Source of the DNA: Entoloma clypeatum
Taxonomy: Eukaryota; Basidiomycota; Agaricomycetes; Agaricales; Entolomataceae
Direction of reading: 5' to 3'
DNA length: 64,000 nt
Assembly: GCA_963565915.1 (NCBI GenBank)
Contig: OY751488.1
Span: forward strand, 4,030,001-4,094,000
Below the pieces are notes generated by a model. It had not been told where the DNA came from and did no database searches. It saw only the letters and a program-made list of their open reading frames with translations. Positions within the stretch are counted from its first letter, which is position 1, and every line of letters starts with the position of its first letter. Position numbers and translations under genes: made by a program. Positions 44,357 through 55,685 of this stretch are shown here, piece by piece.

Positions 44357-45118
44357 CTACACTGATTCATTCATCGCCGTGTTCACTGACGGTCCATAAT
44401 CGGCAGCAGCGTCTCCCGCCTCAGACTCCAACAAGAGTTCGTAAGCCTCCAGCTCCTCTGCCAAGCCCTCTAACCCTCCCTTCCAAAAGTACTCCATTGC
44501 ATGCACCGATGCTTCTGCACTGCCATCTCGCAAGTTTGGATATTTGAAGAGGGTTTTAAGCAGTATAGAAACCTTTCGTGGTGGATCACTGGGTTGGGCT
44601 GGAGGAAGGGTTGATGGTGGGATTGTAATCCTTCCAGTTCGGGGTGGCAGCAGCAGTGGCATCGGCAAGGGATCATTATCTTCTACAGGCTCAGTGTCCT
44701 CAGCAACGACGTCATTGATCAGCTGTTCTGAAAGCTGATTAAAGGTTAGTGGGTGTTCCAAAACCTCGGCTTCCATGTCGTCGGCAGCCTCTGACTCTCC
44801 CTCGTTCGGCAGCCTCGTGCTGAACCTTCTCTTCCCTCGGGCACAAAGCAAGTTAAGTCTATCATGAGTCTGTCTAATATCCATCCCTACCATGGTGGCC
44901 TTACGAACCTTCTCAACCCCTAGCCTACTGCGAATAGCTGTATGCACCAACCCCATGTGGCTGAATACACGTTCGCAATCTGCTGAATTTGCGACAGCGC
45001 TCAGGATGTGCATTGCCAGTGCCACAAGCTGGTTGTGTCCGGTTGGTTTGTTTGACTCGGTTTCAAGGTTTTCCCAAATATGGATGGGATCCAGCTCTTT
45101 TCCCTTTTGATCAACAAT
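44357..45118 (-). pseudogene. hAT transposase C-terminal dimerisation domain fragment
   Basis: Minus-strand frame with WENLETESNKPTGHNQLVAL, then AMHILSAVANSADCERVFSH and the following MGLVHTAIRSRLGVEKVRKA, the typical hAT C-terminal dimerisation pattern. An acidic tail follows (222 codons from 45025 to a stop at 44357). The catalytic N-terminal part is missing, since upstream sequence changes at about 45120 to the head of another gene. It may be related to the source that mobilised hAT-1 and hAT-2, but this is unproven. Confidence 0.75.
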
Positions 45119-45239
45119 TAAGGCCCGCTATCCATATGTGTGCAGGATACCGCAATCTGGACAGCAGAATATTATGTAATGTGCACATGACTTTACTCAA
45201 CCTCGCCGCCAACTCGCCAACTCGACACGCTTTCCGAAG

Positions 45240-48200
45240 ATGCACAATGACGATGACGAATGGGACGACATCGGCTGCGACCAGCTCACGCAGGAAGAGG
45301 TCCAGGCCCTTCAAGCCATCAAAACGGCCATGTTCAGCCAACATGAAGGGCATCACACGTTGGGTAAGTCCTTGACACCGACTTTCCGGGCGGGAGCTAA
45401 TCAAGCGCAAAAAGGCAAGCAGCCGTGGAGGGCACCGTGCCGCATTGTCCCCTTGCTGTACAGGGTGACGAACCAGGTAAGTACTCAACCGACCCAGCTC
45501 ATCACCTCATTACGCCCATCTCACCGTTTTTTTCCTGCAGGCTCATCAGATCACGATTCGATGCAGTCTGTAACACTGGTGCGTGCACTCATCGTGCTTC
45601 CCCCGTCCCGGCCGACCTCTCCCCTGGATTCCGGCGCATCAACGCCCAGCACCACCGCATCTGCAACCCCAGTCAGACAGAAACACGGCCGCCCGAAGTC
45701 CACGCCGGCCTTTATCGGTCCACGATGGCCTCCTGGCCGTCCACGAGGGACTGGTCCTAAGCAGACGGCAGAGGCGATGAGAGACGCTCAGGAGAAACCA
45801 AAGCGGGGGCCAGGGTGGCCAAGAAAGACGGTGGTCTCTGAGCCACCGGTGGTCGTCATCAAATTCAGAAGGATGGTACATCCATCGTCTCTCGCATCAC
45901 TTGCCTTCCATAGGTGCTCACTTCCATTCTCCCAGCGCGCTCCGGGAACACGGGCTCCCATGGCAGCAGCTTCCGAATGTGAAACCCAGGTCTGTGCTCT
46001 CTGTTGTTCATCCCGTTACCAGCTACTGACATCGCGACAGCATTCGGCCACCTCCACTCGATTCGGCGCAGGTTCAGCAGGGGTACAGGATGGTGCTCAG
46101 GGCTCTGTAGTACCTATTACTTCAAATGTACGCCCCTCCCCGCCAACAGAGCCCTGCATTTCCAGCAGCTCTCACCCAGTGAATGCACCGAGTATGGTTG
46201 CTCTTCAGGGTCAAAGGACTCTTGCCCCTGTTGTCAAGAAGTATGAGTCCGTAAGAAGTAGCCAACCTTGCCAGTTGATTGTGCCGGAGGAGGATCCACA
46301 ATGGCCAGCCAAAATTGGGGATGAGGAGGAGGAAGAGGACTCAGGGGTTGTTGGAGATGGTGTTGGAGAGGATGATGGTGATGTTGATGAGGGGGAGAAT
46401 GGGCTCAATGATGCCAAGGATGGAGCACACAAGGCAAGCCCAAAGAAACTTCCACTTTGGCTTGAAAAGGTGTTCAAGGCCCACGCTGCTGAGGCTGAGC
46501 AGAGGGATGAAAATAGTGTTCCTCTTCTGTACGCTCACTCAAAGATGTTCTGGTTCCCCAACAAGGCCAACTACTTCCTGCTAGAGGAGGCAGCAGAGAC
46601 TTCACCCTCGGTGCTCAACAATCCCCGAATCCTCTTGTGAGATCCAATGCCACTCTGCCAGCCTCATGGAATTCCGTGCCCAAGCAGCCCCTCCAGCGGC
46701 ATAGCATGCTACCACGCCCTCGTCGCTGTGTCGACAATGATGGCTGCTTCTGGATCATTGGGTATCATTACCGCTGTGCTCACTGTGTTCATCCGAGGTC
46801 TGGCAAAAATACGATCACATTTTGCAGCTGGGACAGGCGGATATTGTCTGCTATTCCAGGTGAACTCGCTTGCGAGTTTCCAGCCCATCTGACTTCCTGC
46901 AGCAGGATGTCGGAGCCCCTGTTTGAGTTGATGAGGACGTCCTTCCAGAATGGCACTGGCTCAAAGCAGTTCTCAGATTCTCTTCGTGTGCAGCATCTGT
47001 TGAAGCATGATGCGCACCACCTACAGTATCTCAAGTATCTTGCACAGCGTCATCTTGATCAGTGGACAGGAGAGAAGTATCTGGCCTTCCTCCCCTACGA
47101 TGATACCAGCCCTGATGGGCCCCATGGCTTCGTCCCAAGCTCAAAGTGGCTCTGTGCTGTATATGACTCATTCATTGAGGATCACTCCGCCGACTTCAAA
47201 CAGCATATGTCCATGTTGAGTGGTGAGATTATTGCAGTTGACCACAGCTTCAAAGTGTGTTGGTATATTACTCTGAAATACCCATTTTCATTTAGTCTCT
47301 TTCTTCAGATCACAAAACAAATTGCGAGGGAGGATGGTGAACAGGTCTTCAATGGTCTCTACATGATAACAAATGAGAAAGCACAGATCCGGGGATGCTA
47401 TCTTGTGGTGACCAAAGCTCACTCACAGGTTGAGCATGGCCTGATGAAGATGAATGAGTCATTGATCCTTTATGGTAATTCTCCACCAAGTGTGGCTTAC
47501 ACCGATGCAATAGGTGATCGGCAGCTTCTCGAGTGATGCTTCCCTGCTCTGAGGGAAGGTGTTGTTCCTGTGGAAGAGTACAGCCATCTTGATGAGTTTC
47601 GGGTACCTCCAGAGTTTGATGTTCAGGTCAAGAATACATCCACATTGATGGATGATGCTATTCTCACCATTATGGATGATGTACCAGTGGATAAGGGATA
47701 CATAGTTGTGGGCGTTGATACCAAATGGAACACCAAGCGTGGTATCAATGAGCAGGTTTGCGAATGTGGAAAGACAGCCATCATACAGATTGCATATCAG
47801 AGCCGTGTCTATATTTTCCAAGTACATGTCATATCTGTTTGGTCTAGAGCTCAGGGAGGGCTCACTCTTATCTCAATTGAAGATTGCCAATTTGGAGACT
47901 CTTCCACAGCAACTCAAGGTGTTTCTGTCCCATCCTCGCATCCTTAAGGCTGGCCGGATGGTCTCAGGTGATCTTCTCCATCTGCAGAATGCCTGTGATT
48001 CATCTGAATCATTTGTGGGTGGCCTTGACCTGGGAAGATATGCGAAGGACCGGCGCATCATCTCAAATATGGCAAAGGGCAGCCTCTCTGACCTCTGTGC
48101 TCTGGTTTTGAACAAGAGGCTCAACAAGAACAGACCTGAGTGCCTCAGCCAAGCATGGGAAGATCTGATGCTGACAAGGGAGCAGGTTCAGTATGCCGCA

Positions 48201-50257
48201 AAGGATGCTGTGGCATCTTTTCTCATTTATTGGGAGCTCTCAAAGCTTGCCTGTCCTGAGCCACTTTCTGGTGAGCTCTCACCATCCATTCCCATCCTTC
48301 TTCTTGGCTCTGATAACAATGTCATTGCAGAAGGACAGATCTCCTCCCATTTCGACGATGGCGCCTATGATGACATTAACATCTCAAAAACTCGAACAGT
48401 CATTGACATCTCAAAGGTCTTGATTCCTGGTGCAAAGGTTACCACACATCGAAAGCAGCCTTTGAACAGCTTTGGACCCACACCGTTTTCTGTTGTCTGT
48501 CTCAAAAGCCATCTCTGCACATTTGTTCCCTCCACTTTTTCCCATCCATCTTCTTCAGATCCACCCTCAGGCTTAACACCCCCCTCGCTGCCCCTGCCAC
48601 CTCCAGAGGCAGACGACGAGGATATTATGTCCATTGGAAATCTCCTTGACTCTGATCTCTCTGGGCCTGAACTCTCTGACAGCATGAAGGAACTCGACCC
48701 TGCCAGTGCCGCCCTTGGAAGGGCTGTGCTTGGAAATCTTGGGATTCCATGGTTTTGAGCCGCATCATCAAAGATCCATTCCATGTCTTCCAGATGTTCC
48801 ATATCTCTGCCAAGCATCCTCTCCGAAAACAGTTTACCCGGGACCTCCGCGATGCCATCTTTATTCCCGATGTGGTAGACAAGGCTCACATTGAGGCTTG
48901 GGGATCTACCCAGAATCCACCAAAGACATACAGAGAGCTGTGGAACTCATCTCCAGGATGGCTTCGCCGGCGTTGTAAACACATCATCCCTCCTCCAGAC
49001 CAACTCTATCCACTTGTTTCAGCCGTATTTCACACTTATGGTCCCTTGAAGGATCCTGAATCCCATCTGCCACTCTTCACCCCCACCAACTGGAAAACGG
49101 CAAAAAGTGTTCTGGACCTTATTCAAAAGGGCTTCCTATCAGATCCCCCTGGAGTTCCACTCTTCACAAAAATCGGCATTGACAAGACGGCGGATGGGCT
49201 CCCCTTGTATCACTGTGCACGAGGAACCAACACAACTGAGAGTGGTGTTCACATGCACATTCGCTCACGGCTACCAAAATGTGGCACATCCATCTGCCAC
49301 ATGCAGGCTATTCTGATGGACTTCACCCTTCGCCACAATCTTATGGTCAGTCTAAACATTCTAAATTTTGATTTGTCATGTGTTCTGTTGATCACATTCA
49401 ATTTAGACGGGAACATTCACTACCACTGGCCAGCACTACTGTGCACACTTCTCTACTGGCTCACCAATCAGATACAGGAGTACCTGGTCTTCCTAGAGGA
49501 CAAGCTCATCAACCCGATTTCAATGTTGGGATGGGTCAACACAAACTTGTACATACCGACAAAGGAAGTGATCGGCATACCACTGATTCCAGCCAAAGTT
49601 CGAGCAGTGAGCGGCATGGCTGAATACCTGTCCACCATCAGCCAAAAGCAAAGGCATCATTTTCTGGCACTTATGCAAGATACACGAAAGCCAGTCCTGC
49701 CTGTATATTCTCCGGCCAAGAAGCAGCTGTTCCGCAAGCTCATGAAATCCAACCAGTTCCAGAGTGGAGAGCCAAAATGGAAGGAGACTGTGAAAGTGTG
49801 GAACACAGAGGCCGACATCAGCTCGAACGTTTTCATATCCTATAAGGTGTGTAACACTTGATCTTTGGATCTCTCACTACTGTGATCACTGTTGCTCGGG
49901 TGACAGCTTTCCAAACACCTTGAGGCCTACTACACCAAATGGAAAACCATGATCAAGGTCCGAGAAACCCTATCTCTCAATTCGGCACCCCGCAATGCCC
50001 TATCCCACATCATTCACAACCCCTGTCACTTGTTAAATGCTCCCCCGGTACCAGAACAGCAGCCTCGCGGGCCCAATGAGAGCCATGCCTGTGGCCTCCT
50101 TCATGCCGAAGCTCTCAACAATTCAACCTGGCCTCCTGAAGCCATGGAACCTCAACCTCGAGCACCCATGACCACCAGCGCATCACCAGGACCGAGTACC
50201 AGTCACGCCCCAATTCGCACCGAACTGTCACCGGCCCTTGAGTATGAAGAACACTGA
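45240..50257 (+). pseudogene. large transposase-like protein with DDE-type domain and 3'-5' exonuclease domain (decayed)
   Basis: Order of parts: AT-hook-like basic motifs (KHGRPKST, PPGRPRGTG, GPGWPRKT, about 45690-45835); an acidic stretch (about 46320-46400); LPLWLEKVFKAH and FWFPNKANYFLLEE; a cysteine-containing block (WIIGYHYRCAHC); an RNase H-fold DDE-like domain (EIIAVDHSFK, 54-nt intron 47255-47308, ITKQIAREDGEQVFNGLY, AYTDAIGDRQLLE); a WRN-like DEDDy exonuclease (VVGVDTKWNT, HPRILKAGRMVSGDLLHLQ, QVQYAAKDAVASFLIYWEL); and a long C-terminal region (GWLRRRCKHIIPPPDQLYPL, GLPLYHCARGTNTTESGVHM) with a last intron near 49848. Decay includes TGG to TGA at 46638, a frame change near 46680, CGA to TGA at 47534, frame changes near 47820 and 48750, and loss of exonuclease motif I Glu (DTK for DTE). 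I recall this architecture in many mushrooms; no function is established that I know of. Confidence 0.7.
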
Positions 50258-51095
50258 CATATCCTTGAAATGCAGTCCCGAAAGTGAGTTGCAGATGCTC
50301 TGATCCAGATCCGGCCAGCGAAAACAGCACGGAGGGGTCGGACGTGTTGTAAATGCTCGGAGCCGGGGTGCGCAGGAAAGCGGAGCATCAAGGATTGCAG
50401 GAATCCCTGCAGTGATTGCTGAAAGGTCGAATGTGAAGGTAGGAACCCAAAGCAGCCAGGGAGAATGTGTGAGTCAGCCTGGCTCCCGACGTGAGCTAAT
50501 AGGACAGTCTTGTTTGACATTGTGGTGGATTCTGCAGACGAATAATATATATTTGGTCCTACAATACACAAATTAATAGTAAAACCTTGTTGTTGATCAC
50601 GAAATCGCAAGGGATACCAATGAAAAACCCTAGGAATAGAATAAACAGGCGTTAGCGGTGGGGACATCATCCCCTTCATCCTCAGTTCTCAAGAAGATAG
50701 TCGAACACACCTTATCGACAATGAACAGCCCCTTGTCTCCTTGTCCATCCTCGACCAAACCCCCCACTCCTTATCCTCCACAATGACAGCACTGAACAAT
50801 GATAGATGAAGCACCCCCCAGGCATTGCTGGCCATGGACCCCACTGGGAGTCCGATGGTGGCACTGAGGAACAATGGTGGGGAGGATTGGTGTGGGATGG
50901 CTCACCCGAGTGCAAGGGGAGGGCATGAGCGCACGGAAGACTGGGGGATCTGCGGCGAAGATGTCCATTGGCCCGCCCAGCAGGTGACTGGAGTTGTCTG
51001 CAGAGCCGTTGAGCACAGCAGGCGCGTTGCCAAACCGATCTGTGGGGGAACCGGGGGGAACAGGAACTATAAGTAAGATGATTGTTAGTTTGATA
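50258..51095. other. gene-free stretch
   Basis: 3' flank of the large gene, then GC-rich sequence (50770-51070) with proline-rich frames on the minus strand that I cannot assign. Confidence 0.35.
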
Positions 51096-51970
51096 CACTG
51101 ACTCGGAAAAAGTATTGCACCACGTGATATCAAAAACATATTGATGCGATGTCTGCCTGGCAAGAGATAGGTGGATGAGACAAGGTGGCGAAATTATACA
51201 TTATTGGGTAGATATTATGTGCAGAAAATATCCCGTTTGGTATCCTAAGATTGGGGGTACAGTGGGGGGAAAAAACACATCAGATGATGCATTTCTTTTT
51301 CTGTTTTTTCGCACCGAAGCAAAAGTTTGTCAAAACAATTGCGAGAGAAGAGGAATTTTCACGAGACACTCACAGAATACTAGTATCGGATGTGTTCACC
51401 CTTTGCCCTCAACAAGTCATGCACCCTATTTGGCATGCTGTTGTAGAGATTGTTGATGAAGCCCTTGGGTATATTCTCCCACTCCTCCCTCAAAGCCAGC
51501 CATAATTCATCGATGTTCCTTGGTAGTGGGTTCCTAGCATGTACCATGTGATCCAAGTAGTCCCACAAATTCTCGATTGGGCTCATATCGGGTGAGTTGG
51601 GACACCAGGGTAAGATATCAATGCCCTCGAGTTCAAGCCAGCCCTGAGCATGTGCCGAACGGTGCTTCGGATTGCCGTCCTGTTGGAAATAGATAGCTTC
51701 ACGGTCCATACCATGCTTGGTAAGAGTCCCTAGAAGGGATTTGGAGAGAATATCAACATAAACAAAGCGATCCATGATGCCTTCGATTCGATGTAGTTCT
51801 CCAACTCCATAACTCGTGATGCACCCCCAGACTATCATGCTCCCGCCCCTGTGCTTGATCTTCTTTTTATTGTATCTCGGATCGCAAGCCTTCCCTGGTT
51901 CCCTCCAACACCATTCCCGACCATCCGATCTGAATAGATTAAATTTTGACTCATCCAAAAATATCATGGA
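51096..51970 (-). mobile_element. Tc1-like element, truncated by insertion of chromovirus C
   Basis: The terminal repeat starts at 51096 (CACTGACTCGGAAAAAGTAT), preceded by TA at 51094-51095. The transposase reads toward this end. The element stops at 51970, where the 5' LTR of C begins. Its other half should lie beyond the 3' LTR of C, outside the window. Confidence 0.85.
51380..51970 (-). CDS. Tc1/mariner (DD34E) transposase, C-terminal part
   Basis: Catalytic triad visible: first Asp in MIFLDESKFNLF, second Asp in YFQQDGNPKHRS, Glu in SPIENLWDYLDH with exactly 34 residues between the last two, hence DD34E. Also GGSMIVWGCITSYGVGELH. It ends at 51380 after a basic C-terminus (MPNRVHDLLRAKGEHIRY). 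The DNA-binding N-terminus is cut off by the LTR at 51971. The remaining frame is open. Confidence 0.9.
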   Translation of the reverse strand, partial: SMIFLDESKFNLFRSDGREWCWREPGKACDPRYNKKKIKHRGGSMIVWGCITSYGVGELHRIEGIMDRFVYVDILSKSLLGTLTKHGMDREAIYFQQDGNPKHRSAHAQGWLELEGIDILPWCPNSPDMSPIENLWDYLDHMVHARNPLPRNIDELWLALREEWENIPKGFINNLYNSMPNRVHDLLRAKGEHIRY

Positions 51971-52513
51971 TGTCATAACCATACGATTCACATCCGACTT
52001 ATCCGACGACTCCGACGATTCATCCGCTCCAACATCCGCTCCAACAACATTCTATTTATATTGATTATACTTCTACTACGTAACATCTCAACCATACTTA
52101 CAAGTAGACATATGTTGTTCACTTTTCATTTGCTACTCTCCGTACTCCGAATGTTCCGATGGTCAACTCCGATATCTGCACATCACTTATAGTAATACTG
52201 ATCATTCTAGTCTACTATAAATAGTGTACAAACCTGTCGTAGAACCTCAGTTCAAATATCATACGTTACACCTCATTCGCATCCGTCTCTACTTGCCTTT
52301 GAGCATTCTCTCCGTCACCTCCGCTCATCCGCTCATCCGCTCATCCAACATCTGCCAATCCGAAATCGAGGACCACGTCAAAGAGTGGGGCGCAACACAC
52401 AAGTTGAAGCCAGGTCCTTTCTGCCAACGTCGCACTTACCGCATTCCGCTCCTCCGCTACTCCGCTCCTCCTCGTCCGACATTTTCCGACGTTGAGAAAC
52501 ACGCTACGTGACA
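51971..52513 (+). repeat. 5' LTR of chromovirus C
   Basis: 543 bp, TGTCATAACC...CTACGTGACA. The first 370 bp recur almost unchanged at 63630-64000. Confidence 0.85.
52216..52259 (+). promoter_or_regulatory. TATA box and predicted start of the self-priming RNA (element C)
   Basis: TATAAATA at 52216-52223. AGTTCAAATAT at 52249-52259, starting 33 bp from the TATA box, is the exact complement of the primer-binding site at 52516-52526. The spacing matches element A although the sequences are unrelated. Confidence 0.75.
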
Positions 52514-52515
52514 GT

Positions 52516-52526
52516 ATATTTGAACT
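52516..52526 (+). other. primer-binding site of chromovirus C (self-priming type)
   Basis: ATATTTGAACT, two bases after the LTR end, complementary to LTR positions 52249-52259 over exactly 11 nt. Confidence 0.75.
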
Positions 52527-52564
52527 ACCACCATTCTTTGATTTACCCAACAACCTCTACCCAC

Positions 52565-53851
52565 ATGTCTCAAACCCGTAATACAGTTCGAACAACTAGG
52601 ACTGCTCGTGCAGCAGCAGAACATTCATCCTCCACACCACGCTCTGCTTTTCTTTGAGGAACACGCAATGTAACCATTACCCCTTGAGGAGCCACAGCAT
52701 CATCATCCGCTCCTACCCCCGGACCATCTGTTCCTCCGCCTTCTTCCGACTCTCAGCTCCCACCACTTCCTACCAGTCCTCCACTAAACCCACCAACGGA
52801 ATCCTCCGCACCTCTAAATTCTGGCTTATTTGGCAGACCTCCAGGAGGATCTCCTCCTCCTTCTGACGGTAGTTTACATGGAGATTTGGACGACTCCGAT
52901 TCCAATCCAGATCAGGAACCCAATCTAGCTGAAGCCATTCTGCTCATGACCAAAGAGTTGAAACGTCGAGATACAAAGAAGAAAAAGTTGTATGCCAACG
53001 AACCGGATACCTTTGACGGATCCGATCCGCGCAAACTCTCCGCATTCATTTTACAATGCAAACTTTACTTCTCCGACAACGACAACTTCGACTCAGAACA
53101 TTCCAAAGTCAACTTTGCCATGTCTTACTTCCGAGGCACAGCACTCGAATTTTTTGAACCCTTCATTCTTGACGATGATGAACCCAATTGGCGGGGTTCT
53201 TTCCCCAAGTTTGTCCAACTTCTCTGCTCCGAGTTTGGTACCATTGACCCTCAGGGCGAAGCCGAAGAACAGTTGGACAACCTATGGATGAAGGAAAATC
53301 AAAAGATGTTGGGGTGCGGTGTTGAATTCCAACGTCTTGCTACCAAGACTGACTGGGATGAAAACTCCCTCCAACACCGCTACTACGTCGGACTTCTGGA
53401 TCGGATCAAGGACATCCTCTCCCAACAACCCAAGATCAAGTCTTTACCAGACCTACGATCCGCGGCTCATACTATTGACGCTCGCTACTGGGAACATCAA
53501 CGAGAGAAATCCAGAACCGATAAACCCACTCCCAAGTCCGACAAGAAACAATCCACTCCGAACCAATCCACTGCACAAACATCATCAACCAAACCCTCCG
53601 CTACCGCTTCCGCTTCCACATCCGCTCCGAAACCCGACCTCTCCAGTAAATTAGGCAAAGACGGCAAACTGATGTATCAAGAACGCAAACATCGTTTTGA
53701 TAATAACCTTTGCTTATTCTGCGGTAGCGTCGGACACGCTGTCAAGGACTGTCCCAAGTCCACCTCCTCTGCTTCCAAGGCTAAAGGGAAAGCCGCCCAA
53801 GTTGGCACTCAAGCCAAGGAAAAAGGTAAGGAGATCGAGTCAAAAAAATAG
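52565..53851 (+). pseudogene. gag: gag of chromovirus C with two N-terminal TGA stops
   Basis: ATG at 52565 (MSQTRNTVRTTRTARAAAEH). In-frame TGA codons at 52655-52657 and 52685-52687 both sit in TGAGGA where CGAGGA would restore Arg, so they are CpG transitions. A Pro/Ser-rich linker follows, then a capsid-like domain (EPDTFDGSDPRKLSAFILQC; FAMSYFRGTALEFFEPF) and one CCHC zinc knuckle (CLFCGSVGHAVKDC). It ends at TAG 53849-53851 after seven A residues. From codon 52886 on it is open for 321 codons. Confidence 0.85.
53842..53848 (+). promoter_or_regulatory. -1 ribosomal frameshift heptamer at the gag-pol junction of C
   Basis: A AAA AAA in register with gag (codons TCA AAA AAA then stop TAG), the X XXY YYZ form used for -1 slippage. 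The -1 frame is open across the junction and runs into protease (VPALIDSGSTH). Whether a downstream stimulatory structure exists cannot be told by eye. Confidence 0.65.
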
Positions 53852-54963
53852 GCAGTGGTCCTCATGAAGCACGGTCTGAGGACTGCGTTGACTCTCTCCG
53901 TGCCTCCGCTCCCATCCGACTTAACGCGTCCGCTCTCTCCGATCCGAACTCTTTACGTATCAATATCTCATCTTCTTTTTTCTCTTCAGATTCTGTCCCA
54001 GCACTTATTGATTCAGGATCTACCCACTGTTTTATTGACATTAACTTTTCCTCCGCTTATGATCTTCCGACCTCCGCTATTCCGCCTTTAGAACTAAAGC
54101 TTTTCGATGGTTCTTCTAACGCGTTTATCACTCAAGTTGTAACAATACCTATATGTTTTCCTTCAGGTGAATCTTTCGAACAGGATTTTTATGTTACTCC
54201 GCTTGACTCTGCTTCTTCCGTGGTTCTTGGATACAACTGGCTCACCGGCCACAATCCTATGATTGACTGGGTATTGGGCAGTATCACTTTCCGTCCACAG
54301 ATGCAAAAAGAGCTGTTTCCGACATCGACGTCGACCCCCTCCCAAGGTAGGACAGCTACGCTTCCTCCTCCGGAACCTCTGATTGTACCTCCGCAGATTT
54401 CACTCATTAACGCAGCCACATTTATGAGGGCATGCAAATTGCCTGGTACACAATCCTTTCGACTTCACCTTTCGACTCCCTCTGTTTCCGCTCACTCCGC
54501 ATCCGCTTCCGACACCCCCGACTTGACAAATGTACCCGAAGAATACCATGACTATGCTGACGTCTTCAGTAAAGGAAAAGCAGACACTCTTCCACCCCAC
54601 CGTCCCTACAACCTCAAGATTGAACTTGAAGAGGGCTCCGCTCCTCTGTTCGGTCCAATCTACTCCCTTTCACAAACCGAACTCAATGCCCTCCGTGAAT
54701 TCATTGACGAACACCTCACCATTGGATTCATCCGACCCTCTTCCTCTCCACACGGTGCTCCCGTCCTTTTCGTTCATAAAAAGGATGGCTCCCTTCGTCT
54801 TTGCGTTGATTTCCGTGGTCTTAACAAAATCTCAAAGAAGGACCGATATCCGCTTCTGCTCATATCCGATCTTCTCCAGACCGCTGGAAAAGCCAGTGTT
54901 TATACGGCTCTCGACCTCCGACACGCCTATCACCTCGTCTGCATAGCGGAAGGAGATGATTAA
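53848..54963 (+). pseudogene. pol: pol of C, part 1: protease and start of reverse transcriptase
   Basis: In the -1 frame relative to gag. Aspartic protease active site ALIDSGSTHCFID at about 53998, then VLGYNWLTGHNPMIDW. The RT N-terminus follows (FSKGKADTLPPHRPYNLKIE; VHKKDGSLRLCVDFRGLNK; TALDLRHAYHLVCIAEGDD) and stops at 54961-54963. The YxDD-containing core of RT and all of RNase H are missing. The next codons belong to integrase in another frame, marking an internal deletion at about 54957. Confidence 0.9.
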
Positions 54964-55250
54964 ACAACTCCCTATTCCTGAACGTCCCTGGCATTCTATT
55001 TCCATGGATTTCATTGAACCCCTTCCGACATCTGCTGGCTCCGATGTGATTCTGGTCATTGTAGACTGCCTCACTAAACAAGGCATCTTCATCCCTACCA
55101 CCATTAATTGCACATCCGAAGACCTAGCAAACCTTTTCGTGCTTCACATCTTTTCCAAGCACGGAGTTCCGCAAAATGTCACATCCGATCACGGACCTGA
55201 ATTCGTCTCCCGCTTTTTCCGCTCTCTTGCAAAAGCCCTCGACATGAGAC
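54956..55250 (+). pseudogene. pol: pol of C, part 2: integrase core before the nested insertion
   Basis: IKQLPIPERPWHSISMDFIE (first catalytic Asp) to VTSDHGPEFVSRFFRSLAKA (second Asp) and ALDMR, where element B is inserted. The frame resumes at 61900 without loss except for the 5-bp target duplication. Confidence 0.9.
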
Positions 55251-55651
55251 TGTTATGCTTAACAAACCGTTCCAAGGTTCGGGCAGAGTATGCAGGAAGT
55301 GGAAAGGCGAAGAGCAAAGTGATTGCTAAATCTAAGGAATCTACTATAGTACAAGAGGTTTATATAGGTACTGACTATAGGCGATAGCGGATGAGTCAGT
55401 ACTGCGGAAGGCAGTGCGCATGAGTAAGGCGACTGCCGAAGGCTATGTACAGTGAGTAAGCTGACTGCGGAAAGCGAGTCAGCGCGGGAGCGAAGTATAC
55501 TAAAGGGGACGACGAAGTAATGTAATGAGTCAGACTGGGAACCGAAGGTTGCGAAAGTAGATATTAGACATAGTGAGTTCGTAAGAGGGCACTGAGTCGG
55601 GCCGATAAGTAAAAGATATGACGTGGTCCTCATACCGTAGAGTCCGTAACA
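55251..55651 (-). repeat. 3' LTR of chromovirus B
   Basis: 401 bp. Reverse-strand ends TGTTACGGAC and AAGCATAACA. Adjacent polypurine tract in reverse. Confidence 0.95.
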
Positions 55652-55685
55652 TGTTCCCCTCTCCAAGCTCTGTGTCCTCACAGAG

